Below are positions 51,001 to 61,900 of a stretch of 64,000 bases of DNA, in pieces. The stretch covers positions 658,921 through 722,920 of the forward strand of contig CAJNDS010002124.1 in NCBI GenBank assembly GCA_905221605.1, read 5' to 3'. The translations under genes were made by a program, and so were the position numbers. Below the pieces are notes generated by a model. That model was given only the letters and a program-made list of their open reading frames with translations. It made no database searches and had not been told where the DNA came from. The stretch comes from Symbiodinium natans. Lineage: Eukaryota; Sar; Dinophyceae; Suessiales; Symbiodiniaceae. Within the stretch, counting starts at the first letter, position 1; every line of letters starts with the position of its first letter.

Positions 51001-53829
51001 GATCAAGAAGTCTCCAGCCTATCGACTGGCTTCCTGACTGCCTTCTGTAGGGTTTAGGGTTTAGGGTTTAAGGTTTAGGGTTTAGGGTTTAGGGTTTTGG
51101 GGTCTTCTTGCTTGGGGGGGCTTTTCCTGACTGCCTTCTTTCGGGTTTCGGGCTGAGGGTTTAGAGTTTTGGGGTCTGCTTGCTTTGGGGGCTCGGGCTT
51201 CTAGAGTAGGGTTTAGGGTTTTGGGTTTTGGGTTTTGGGTTTAGGGTGTAGGGTGTAGGGTTGCAGGTGTTGGTAGCAGCAAACACGATAAGGCGGCGTA
51301 GCCTTTAGCCGTAAAGCTTCGGAGGCCCCTGAGCCCTCAAACCCTCCCCCTAGAAGCCTGAATCCTGAATCCTGCACCCCCCCCCCGAAGCCCTAGGTAC
51401 CCTACAATGATCCACTTCAAGGGGTAATCTAGGGGGATGTAAGGTACCTAACTTCCTCATTTACTCTGAGCCCCCTAAACCCTAAATCCTAAACCCTAAA
51501 CCCTAAACCCTAAGCCCTAAACCCTAAACCCTAAACCCTACACCCTGAACTTACTTGGGTGCGTGGAGAGTCATGGGATTGGCACCGATGGGGTCAGAGG
51601 GTCCGCTCGTAGCCCGAGAGCATCTTGAATGCAGTGTGTTGGGTTTGGGGTACAGGGTTTGGGGTTTCGAGCCTTTCCGACTTGTGTGTTTGGGGTTTAG
51701 GGTTTCGAGTTTAGGGTTTAGGACTTCGGGTTTAGGGTTTAGGGTTTAGGGTTTGATGAGGTTTTAGGGTTAGGGTTTAGGGTTTAGGGTTTTGGGTTTA
51801 GGGTTTATTGTTTAGGAGCGTTTTGGCGCTGCCGACAGCTTGTGCCTGAGGAGGCTCCCTGTGTCGCAGCTGCTTCACCCTGCAGCGGGACAGGGAACAG
51901 GTCTTCCGCTCTACCAAGGCGACAGGGTTTAGGGTTTGGGGTTTGGGGTTTAGGGTTTAGGGTTTGGGGTTTGGGGTTTAGGGTTTAGGGTTTAGGGTGT
52001 CAGTGGATGCATCCAGCTGGGCGAGGCCGGCTGCGCGGGCAAGATCTTCGGGCAGCCATGCTAGAAAGCATGCATGCAGCTTGCCGCGGGCCCCACAGCG
52101 AAGCCCTAAACCCTAAACCCTAAACCCTAAACCCTAAACCCTAAACCCTAAACCCTAAACCCTAAACCCTAAACCCTACACAGCAGCTTTTGAACAAAGT
52201 CTTGCTGTGCTGAACGACATTAAGGCGGGAGCCGCGCGCAGCCCTGCCTACCCTAAGCCCTTGACCCTAATCCAGTCCTACTCCTGAATTTTTGGCAGAT
52301 CGATCTCATAGCCCAAACCCAAAACCGTAAGCCCTAAGCCCTAAACTCCGGCAAGCCCTAAACTCCCCCTAAGCCCTAAACTCCCCTAAGCCCTAGACTC
52401 CCCTAAGCACTAAACTCCCTTATAAACCCTAAACCCTAAACCCTAAACCCTAAACGCCCCCTAAGCGCACGCACTTTGCGCTCTTGGACCTTTCAATCAC
52501 CGAGGTCGCGGCGCGATGCGGGCAAGACCCACCTCCTGCGCCCAAGGATCGCGACGGAGCGCCGTTGAAAGGCCTGCCTGCTTTGCAAGGGTTTAGGGTT
52601 TGAGGTTTAGGGTTTAGGGTTTAGGGTTTAGGGTTTAGAGTCATTACTTCAGGTAAGGTAGAGACGTTTCGGATGTTAGAGTTCTATTCTAAGTTCAAGG
52701 GCCCCAGCGAGACGAGTACTTGGGCCTAGAACTCCGACCCGACCGCCCTTCAACACTGAACTTTTGGGTTTGGGGTTTTGGGTTTAGGGTTTAGGTTTTG
52801 ACCGCCCTTCAACACTGAACTTTTGGGTTTAGGGTGTAGAGGCTTAGGGTTTATGATTTAGGATTCATACGCCTTGTAAACCCCACAAGCCCCAGAAGTC
52901 CTAGTTGTAACCCTAAACCCTAAACCCTAAACCCTGAACCCTAAACACGCTGAGGCGGCTTCCCTCTGGACAAGTATCCGCCCAACGTCCTGGTCGACGG
53001 CCAGCGCATGTATTGGGTTCCGGACGACTGGGCCCAGGCTAGGGTTTCGGGTTTAGGGTTTAGGGTTTAGGGTTAAGGGTTTAGGGTTTAGGGTTTAGGG
53101 TTTAGGGTTTAGGGTTTAGGGTAGCCGGCATATACCACTCTAGGTAGGCCCTTGGGATATTTTGCATGTTTCTCTTACTGGGTTTAAGAGGGTCATCGTT
53201 TGTACTAAGGGATTATAATTGGGGGGTAGTACTATAATCTCTATGAAGGACTGTTTGACAAAAGGGGGAACATCCCAAGTCATACTTAGGAACATATTTC
53301 AGAGTTTAAGGGCCATCCTGGGACTCAGCTCTAAGATCTAAAACCTGTACCCGAACCCCCCTAAACCCTGTCATCTCCCGAAGCTCTAAGCACATACCCT
53401 GTAAAGCCTGAACTCTCTTGGCGTGCTTTTCGGGTACAGGGTTGAATTGTGAGGTGGGGCTCATAGAATATTTTTGGCGAGGGGGTTTGTGGCATGTTTC
53501 CCCACGGCATCCGCCTTGTTGAAGTTACCCCCACTATATCCCTGAACCCCTTAAACCTCAAACCCTGGACCCCTGCGGAACCCTCAACCACGAAAGCCTG
53601 CACATCTTTAAGCCCCTCTGACAGGTGGTCAAAAACACGGGTCCGGGTGGAACCTACATCGGCCAGGGGCCCTGCACCAGGAAAGTTGAGGCATTGTCGT
53701 GTTTTGGGGTTTGGTGCTTAGGGTGCGGTTTCGTGCTTGGGTTTAGTGCTCTAGTGCTTAGGGTATGAGCAGGAGGGCTCAGGCAGCTGCAAAAGAGACT
53801 GCTGAAGGTTGAGGGAGGGGCTTAGGGCT

Positions 53830-53868
<39 letters not shown>

Positions 53869-55712
53869 ACCCCCCCCCCCCCCCCCCAACGTGAGTAGCA
53901 TCCTCCCCCCCCCCCCCCGTCCCCAAAGCGTCAAACAAGAAGGGGTAACCCCCCCCCCCGCCTAAATGAAATTCTTGGTGCGTTCCATGAGCCTTGACTT
54001 GTGAGCGTGACAGGATGCCCCCTAACCGTCAAACCCTCAACCCTAAACTCTAAACCCTAAACCCGAAGCCCTAAACCCCAAACCCTAAACTCTAAACCCT
54101 AAACCCTAAACCCTAAACCCTAAACCCTAAACCCTAAACCCTAAACCCTAAACCCTAAACCCTAAACCCTAAACCCTAAACCCTAAACCCTAAACCCTAA
54201 ACCCTAAACCCTAAACCCTAAACCCTAAACCCTAAGGCTGGATGAGCCCAGAGGGAAAGTTCTTCTACCACAGGCCTGCCGCCTTAGGCATCGGGGTTTT
54301 GGGGTTTTAGGGCCCTAGGGCAGGGCTTTTTTCTGGTGTTGGGGTTTAGGGTTTAGGGTTTAGGGTTTTGGGGTTGTAGAGTTTCAGGGCTTTAAAGGTT
54401 TTTTTGTTATGGTTTTGAGGGTTTTCGGGGTTTGGGGTTGTAGGGCTAGGGATTACTCAGGGGTCGTTGGCCTCTCGGAAGCCTCAAGGTTTAGGGTTTA
54501 GGGTTTAGGGTTTAGGGTTTTGGGTTTTGGGTTTCGGGTTTCGGGTTTAGGGTTTAGGGTTTAGCGGCCAAGCCTTTCCATCCCCAGGGTCCCTCCCTTG
54601 GTCCCTTGATCCTCATGTCAAGGCGTGAAGGCCCCTAAACCCTAAACCCTAAACCCTAAACCCTAAACCCTAAACCCTAAACCCTAAACCCTATCGTGCC
54701 CCGGAGGTTGAGCTCCGTAAGGTTCCCCTGAATATCTAGGATGCCCAGTAGTTGTTCCCTTTTTGGGGGGTTTAGGTTCCCTTATAACCCCCTTAAGCAA
54801 AAAAGGGCACCCGTTTTAAGCCTTGGTTACTGGGCAGCCTAGGAATGTACTCCTAATGTGGCCACCTTTTGGACCAAAACAGGATCACACAAACCCAAGG
54901 GTGAAATACTCCGAATGTGGCCCTTATACTACCTTAAGAACCTTTAAAGGATCACAAAAAACCAAGGGAACAACACAACCCCTAGATCTTGTGCGCGTCA
55001 AGCATTTTGATCCCCCTCTGTGCAGCGGGCTTGTCGAGAGTCCTATTTGCTTAAAGACCCCAGAACATAAAGGATAAAAATGCCTAAATTGCCCTTATAG
55101 GGGGAGGGTGGGTCTTTAAGCAATTAGTAAACCCTAAACCGTGAACCCTAAATCCTTAACCCTAAATTCTGATTATCTCATGTGAGAAAGTTATCCCTTC
55201 AATCGTGTTTAAACTCACACACATATATATATATATATATATATCCTGCTTACCATGGTGAATATGGTTCCCTATACACCCTAGATCCTCCGACTCCGCA
55301 CACTGAACCCCGCTGTTTAAGTTCACGGAGCCTTCACTATGTGCTGAGGTTTTGGGTTCTGGGGTTTTGCGGAAGCTTACGTGCTAACGGGCACCGATTG
55401 TTAGCATAAGGAGGAACATCCCAACCCTAAACCCTAAACCCTAAACCCTAAACCCTAAACCCTAAACCCTAAACCCTAAACCCTAAACCCTAAACCCTAA
55501 ACCCTAAACCCTAAACCCCCGTTTTTGACCGGAGGTTCGGCTACCCCACCGCGATCCAGGAGACCCTGGGCAGAAAGCTTACTGCTGCAGATGGCCCCTG
55601 GGCCTAAACCTGAAAATCCTAAGCTGGGGTTTCGGGTTTAGGGCTTAGGGCTTAGGGTTTAGTCCACTTATATTAACAGTCCTTGATAGGGATTTTAGTA
55701 CACCCCCCCCCC

Positions 55713-55751
<39 letters not shown>

Positions 55752-58155
55752 CCTCCCCCTCCCCATGATTATAATCCCGATTAAGGACTGTTAGTACCGA
55801 TTAACGGATTAAGGACTGTTAGTACAAGGGGGGAACATCCTAAACCCTAAGCCCTAAACGCCACACCCGAAACCCGAAGCCCTGATGGTCCAACAATGTT
55901 TTAGGAGTTGTTCGTCTTTGAGGGTGTTAGGTCTTTAGGTTTTTGGGTCTGAGGCTTTTAGGGTATAGGGCTTGAGGGTTTAAGGGTTTTGGGACTAGAC
56001 GGTTTTTTGGATTTTCAGGTTTTAGTGTCTTGGAGCTTCAGGGGTTAAATAGGGAATCAGGTACCTTTTTCACCGGCGCAGGGGGCTTTTTAAGAACTTG
56101 TATGGAGATGCGAGTTTTTCAAGGATCGTTTACACCAGAGGACCCTAACTTGAGAGTTGCTTTGCCTATAGCTGCTTACCATCACAAGGTCATGCAAGCT
56201 AAGCCCGAAACCCTAGACCCTAAACCCTAAACCCTAAAGCCTAAACCCTAAACCAAGAATCCTGAACCCTGAACCCTGAACCCTAAACCCTACCCTTGCT
56301 CAATCCTGAGGCTTCAATGGCATGGTGAGATCTGTGAAGCGGACCGTGTCCGCGGCATCGGATGCGAAGTTTCTGAAGGAGGCCCAACGCCCTCAGGGCT
56401 TGATGGTTTGTGGGCGTGGGGTTTGGGGTTTGGTGTTTGAAGTTTGAAGTTTGGGGTTTGGGGGTCTTGGGGTTTGGGGTTTAGGGCTAAGGGTTTGGGG
56501 TTCTGGGTTTGGGGTGTAGGTTTACGGTTTAGGTTTCAGGTCTCGGGGCTTAATTCTGGTTTAGGGGTTTAGGGGTTCGCAGTATGGGAACTCGGTACAT
56601 AGGTGCCCTATTCAACCTCCCTAAGTTGTCTTGTAGAATATCAGCAACCTCACGAAGAAGCCTTGTATGTAGCCATTCGACATGGTCATAGGTGTGTGAG
56701 AAGATTTTTTCAGAACTAAAGGAGCTGCTGTTTGCATGCGCATGGCAGCCGCTGAACACCTTAAAGCCCTATGGACCCTATGAAGAAAAACACTAGACCG
56801 CAGACCCTAAACCCCAAACCTGAAACCCTAAATCCCAAACCCTAAACCCTAAACCCTAAAACCTAAACCCTAAACCCTAAACCCTAAACCCTAAACCCTA
56901 AACCCTAAACCCTAAACCCATGCAAGGTGCTCACACCCTCAGAGCGAAAGCATGTGGTGCCAGCCGCGCTGCCTGAGCGGCAGGGGAGAGGTTGGGGTGG
57001 TTTAGGGTTTAGGGTCAAGGGTCCCTAAACCCTAAACCCTAAACCCTAAACGAGTTAAAAGAGCCTTCGTCGAACAGGAAACTTTCTGGAGGGCCGGAAA
57101 TTTGCCTCAGAGAGTGGTCCAGCTGCCCTGACCCCAGCTCGACTGTAGGGCTTCCCTAAACCCTGAACCCTAAACCCTAAACCCTAAAATTTCTGCGCCT
57201 GTGATTCTGCATTGTTACTATACATGAGACCTGACAGGGCCCATGATTTAGCCTTGCACCGGGTTTGGGGCATAGGATCCGTCTCCGTGGGCCCTTCCAT
57301 GTTGAAGGGCTCGGGTTTCAGTTGTCTTTTTTGTTTCGATGTGCGGGTTTTGGTTCGGGTTTTGTGGCTATTAGGGCTTGGAGCTTCATTTCCCAACACT
57401 AAACCCTAAACCCTAAACCCTAAGCCCTAAACGCAGCACGGGGCTGCTCTGAGGAAGTTCCACTTCGCGGTGGTTTCTGCACGCCGGGCGAACATTCATG
57501 AAGGCCACCAAAGGGTTAAGGGAGTGTCGACTCTTGGGTTCAATTCGAGGTAAAAGTTTAGGTTTAGGTTTTAGGTTTTAGGGTTTAGGGTTTAGGGTTT
57601 AGGTTTAGAGTTTGAAGCTCTCTTGACTTAGTAAGTCTACTTCGTCTCCCCTAGAAACCCTATTATAATCCTCAGAACCCACCTGACTGACCCTACCTGA
57701 CCCTAAACCCTAAACCCTAAACCCTCCTTACTAAGTCAAAAGGGCAAGTAGGGTTTCGGGCGTAGGCTTGCCCAAACTCCGATCATGGCCCACTGACAAC
57801 ATTAGTAAACCCTAAACCCTAAACCCTAAGCCCTAAACCCTAAACCTTAAACCCTAAACCCTAAACCCTAAACCTTATCTTCCAGCGCAGTCAAGCCTTG
57901 GGCCCTCATGGGCTGCGACTTGGCTTCAGTTTCAAAAGCCGCTCGGCGTGCGCTGTTGGCACTCGAGGCAGGCACTTGCCCGGGCGCCATTTGGAGGATG
58001 CCCACATTGCTCGATTTCTGAAACACTGGAAATCTCTAACTGGGATGCTATACTTGAAGCTCCTGAGTCACTGGCACGCGCCAGACTCAGCTGAAGTTGA
58101 GATCCGCAAGCAATTGGAAAGGACGAAGATTCACACGCACAGGCCAGAAGCCTGA
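48069..58155 (+). CDS. Gene E: multi-exon basic protein with MBD-like patch
   Basis: ATG at 48069 starts MAIRKRAPDAALARKRQATK, which ends at GGG|GTTTAG (48131). Next exons: 48990-49054 (ALRKARKAVKDKAVKTTAL), about 50011-50060, 50924-51046 (KELPIAGKSLLAGSRSLQP), 51870-51926, 52186-52245, 52465-52590, 52955-53037 (GFPLDKYPPNVLVDGQRMYW), 53625-53684, 54236-54273, 55535-55601, 56311-56405, 56927-56990, 57078-57144, 57437-57515, and a last exon 57886-58155 ending TGA. VVKNTGPGGTYIGQGP plus GWMSPEGKFFYHR resembles the W-x-SP-x-GK-x-F core of methyl-CpG-binding (MBD) domains. That resemblance is weak but suggestive. A basic N-terminus fits a nuclear nucleic-acid-binding protein. The first ATG may not be the true start. 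Confidence 0.4.
53205..53282. mobile_element. MITE family 3, partial copy
   Basis: GGGATTATAATTGGGGGG ... GAAGGACTGTTTGAC then GGGGGAACATCCCAAG, with the left end decayed. Confidence 0.55.
54010..54235 (-). repeat. CCCTAAA array, over 20 units
   Basis: Degenerate start, then perfect heptamers to within one base of the acceptor of the exon at 54236. Confidence 0.95.
54736..54842. mobile_element. MITE family 1, intact copy
   Basis: 107 bp with both CTAGGATGCCCAGTA-type ends and TA at each border. Confidence 0.75.
55424..55518 (-). repeat. CCCTAAA array
   Basis: About 13 perfect units following a fragment GGAGGAACATCCCA of MITE family 3. Confidence 0.95.
55668..55841. mobile_element. MITE family 3, copy with poly-C expanded centre
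   Basis: TTAACAGTCCTTGATAGGG on the left, over 50 C with few interruptions in the middle, then GATTAAGGACTGTTAGTAC twice and GGGGGGAACATCC. Confidence 0.65.
57886..58155 (+). CDS. Gene E last exon
   Basis: The acceptor CTTCCAG at 57885 is followed by 89 open codons to TGA 58153-58155, with a helical, charged product (DAHIARFLKHWKSLTGMLYL and a Lys/Arg-rich end). Two other frames are also partly open, with stops at 58021 and near 58098. I prefer the longest. Repeats are absent here and for about 270 bp downstream, as expected for a 3' end and flank. Confidence 0.45.
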   Translation, partial: RSQALGPHGLRLGFSFKSRSACAVGTRGRHLPGRHLEDAHIARFLKHWKSLTGMLYLKLLSHWHAPDSAEVEIRKQLERTKIHTHRPEA

Positions 58156-58982
58156 AACCTGCAATGCAGATGAGCTCTTTGAGGAGTGAGACCACGCAAG
58201 CCGTGCTGGGCTCAGTTGTGCATTTGAGCGCAGGCTCATTTTAAAATCAGTCCGAATGCCGAATCGACAAGCCCCGAAAGCATATGGCGCTCAAGCGGGT
58301 GACCGATGCACTGTTTTTATTTTGGCTTCGGGTTCAGGGATGTTTCAGAGCACCAGCCTGATGAACAACTCTTTGGATTATGCATTGTATATGTTATCTG
58401 GTAAATTATATATATATATATAGGTTTAGGGTTTGGGGTTCCAACCCAGAGCGTCATCCATCCGGCCGCTGTTGAGGAAGAGGGAGTGAGAGAGAGAGGG
58501 GAAAAATGTTGCAAATCCGGTAGGCGAAGAGAGATGCTGGCCAAAACCCTAGAACCTCAACTTTTTAACTCCCGGTTTCGAAATCAGGGGGAGGGAGGGA
58601 GGGAAGGAGGGAGGGAAGGAGGGAGGGAGGCAGAGACTGCTCGAGAGAGATGAAGGGCCCGTGGGCTGGGTGGTTAGCTCATGTGCCGTGGTTAACCCTA
58701 CCCCCTAAACCCTAAACCATCTAGGCTTGCGCATGAGCCCGAAAATCTCCGAGCAAGGGATTCACCCTAGAGCCTGAGAAAGCATCCCCAGGGTAACACG
58801 CCCCAACTTCCCAGCCCGTACCACCACTCCTTCTGTTGATGGTTCAGGGTTTAGGGTTTGGGTTGAGGTTTTTGGGCTTTTGGGTTCAGGACAAGATTTA
58901 ATTTATAGTTTAGGGTTCAGTTCCCTCGGCCCGGAGCCCCAAACCCCAAACCCCAAACCCCAAACCCTAAACCCTCTGCCAG
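58156..58982 (+). other. Intergenic stretch between genes E and G
   Basis: Few heptamers. Contains a short (TA)n at about 58409-58422, a GGGA-rich simple repeat at 58589-58630 and no convincing exon. Confidence 0.4.
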
Positions 58983-61900
58983 GAATCCTCAGCATCATGC
59001 ACGTGGAGGCTCATTTCCGAATGACAGGCGCAGGGACTCTGGGTTTGGGCGTGCAGAGCGGGAGGTTTGGGGTTTCGGGTTTAGGGTTGAGGGGTTTAGG
59101 GTTTAGGGTTTAGGGTTTCGGGTTTAGGGTTTAGGGTTTAGGTTTGGGGTTCAGGGTTTAGGAGGTGTCAAGTTGAAGAGCTGCCGCCTCATACCTCGAC
59201 AGCCGAGCAAATCCCTAATCCCCTCGAACCTAAACCCTGCCCACCCTAAGCCCTAAAACCCTAAAACCCTAAAACCCTAAACCCTAAACCCTAAACCCTA
59301 AACCCTAAACCCTAAACCCTATAAACCCTAAACCCTAAACCTCAGCCCTATAAACCTAAACCCTAAATGCGAAATCAGCTTTCAAGTTGCTCGACTGAGT
59401 TCTCAAAACCCTAAACCCAAATGTTCCACCGTGCTTTTGTAGGGGCCCCCTCTACAAAGGCCGCCTCAGAACAGTCGAAGCTGGATTTTGCCGTGTTTAG
59501 GTCCAGGGGTTGTATGAGCTTTAATAGGGAGGATTATGCAAGTTTACAAGGTACAGCCATGCCCGTCGATTGACTTTAAACGCGCGGCGCGCGGAATTTT
59601 CTTACGACACCCAGGCGATTTGACCTGAGAGAGGGACCTGGTCTGCACCCCCAAACAGTCAGGGTGTCCTGAATAGCCCGGGGGGGGGGGGGGGGCACAC
59701 ACTAAGGAAGGTACAACATGAAACCCTAAACCTAAATGGCAAGGCCCAAGAGCGATCAGTCCTATCTGGGGGTTTCCGATATTAGGAGTACCTTAGCGGG
59801 TTCCTTAGTATAAGGGAATCCTACTACTTGGGGTTTACATTCCTAAACACCCTAAACCCTCAACCCTAACCCTCAACCCTAAACCCTAAACCCCCGCCAC
59901 CCCTTTTTCAAAGACGTCGCAATTGGCCGACCGGCAGGTGTCGCCCCACCTGGTACGTAGATGCGGCCAGTGAGGAGCCCACCCTCCACCCTCAGCCCAA
60001 AGCCCAAAGCCTAAACCCTTAAAACCCTAAACCCCTAAACTCTAATCCCCGAAATCCTAAACCCTTAAAACCCTAAACCCCTAACCCCTAAACTCGTCAA
60101 CCCCCAAACCCCAAATCTTAAACCTAAATAACTTCAGTGATTTGGGGGCCTAAGGGCGCTAGGAGCATTGAAAGTTCCAACCCCCACCAAGATTCCAAGA
60201 GTATCCTAGAAGGAGCCCTTCAAAGGGATACGAAGAGGGTATGTAGCCCACAAGGAGAACTTTCTGACAGGGAAAATGTGCCTTAAGTGTTCGCGCTGGA
60301 TGGACTAGCCATTCCCCCTTACCGCATAACAAGGGGAATCTGCAGGATATTCCCTCGGCTCGTGAATCCCAAAAGAGAAGCTTTGCGGGCCGGGGGGGGG
60401 GGGGGGGGCAGGCAAATTTCATATACCTCCTGCAACCAATAATGTTTAGTACTGTTTCAACTGCCATGGGTGCGGACTGTGCGACGTCCCTCCCGTCGGC
60501 CACGGCGACGCCAGATTTGTCTAGTCTGGCTTCAAACGCGAGAGTTTAGTACCTGTATCGGGCTTCTACACGTCAGTCGAAATAATTAATTAGGGCTTCG
60601 TAAGGGACGTGTGGCCGAAGGATTACCAGAAACCTTGTGTTTGCTCGCATGCTTGCCAGAAGTTTAGGGTTGAGGGTTTTGGCTTTAAGCCCCAAACGCA
60701 GAACCCCTAAACCCTAAACCCTAAACCCTAAACCTTAAACCCTAAACCCTAAACCCTAAACCCTAAACCCTCCAGCCTTTTGCTCAGGAGGACTACAAGA
60801 AGCTAGGCCTGAATGTGAAGGTGGGTGGAAAGCTGACGCCGGCGAGGAGACCCCTTGGGTTTAGGGGTGTAGGGTCTAGGGTTGACTAGGGTTTAGGGTT
60901 TAGGGTTTAGGGTTTAGGGTTTAGGGTTCAGGGTGTGTCAGGGGAGGGCGCGCGCTCGGGTGTGAAACGCCCCGGGCCGCGCGCTCACGTTGCCCGTCAA
61001 CCCACCCCGGCCACCCAAACTATACTCTATTAGGGTTTAGGGTTTATTGAATTCATTTTCTTGTGCACCGATGCATGCTTCTATGTTTTTAAAGTTGCAG
61101 TGTTAGGGTTTAAGCTGGGGTTGGGGGTAGCCTCGGCCCTTTTCGGGCCTTCGGCGTGTCAGGGCCCGTAGAGGCCCCATCTTTACTTGAAGGTCAGATA
61201 ATGCCTGTATATAAGTTGCAGGGCTCGGGCTTAAGCTGGCGTGCCCCTTGAAGCCTGCCTGGGAGGCCCTGGAACCACCAAAAAAGGTTCCAGGAATCCA
61301 GCCACCAGGGGCCTGACGTTGTCGTAAGGAAGGCCAATATCCGTTGGCCTGTCCAGGACAAACGGTAAGGCTTAACCCTCACCTTTCCGTCTCTCTTTTC
61401 GGCCCTTGGCCGAGCGTTCGCGGTCTGTCGCTCGACGGAAGCGACCCCTCACTTAGTTTAGGGTTTAGGGTTTCGGGTTTGGGGTTTAGAACCTGAACCT
61501 TACACCCGCTAAATCCTGCACCCCGAAACCACGAAGTCCAAAGCTTCCTGCCTTGAGGCCCACACTCTGCCCAACCAAGAACTGGGTTTTGGAGTACTAT
61601 ACTTTAAATATTTTTGTTTTGGTTCTGGGTCGCCCTTATAGCTACTGATACCTAAAAAGCAAAAACTTCTTTTTTCGGGGTCTACTCCAAAGTTGGGAGA
61701 ACTCGGCTGAGGTTTATGGCTGATCATGGTTAAGACGTTAAGCCCCTATGCAGGCTTCATTCATGCTTAGGGCGTAGGGCTTGGGGCTTAGGGCTTAAGG
61801 CTTCGGGCGTAGGGCTTCGGGTTTAGGGTCTAGGGTTGAGGGTTTCATATATGGGTGCAGGGTCTGACCTATGTTTTAGGGTTTTGGGTTTGTAGTTTAA

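Noticed and set aside
58660..58720. tRNA-like stretch GGGTGGTTAGCTCA
   Set aside because: It resembles a D-arm, but no acceptor stem or T-arm could be paired around it.
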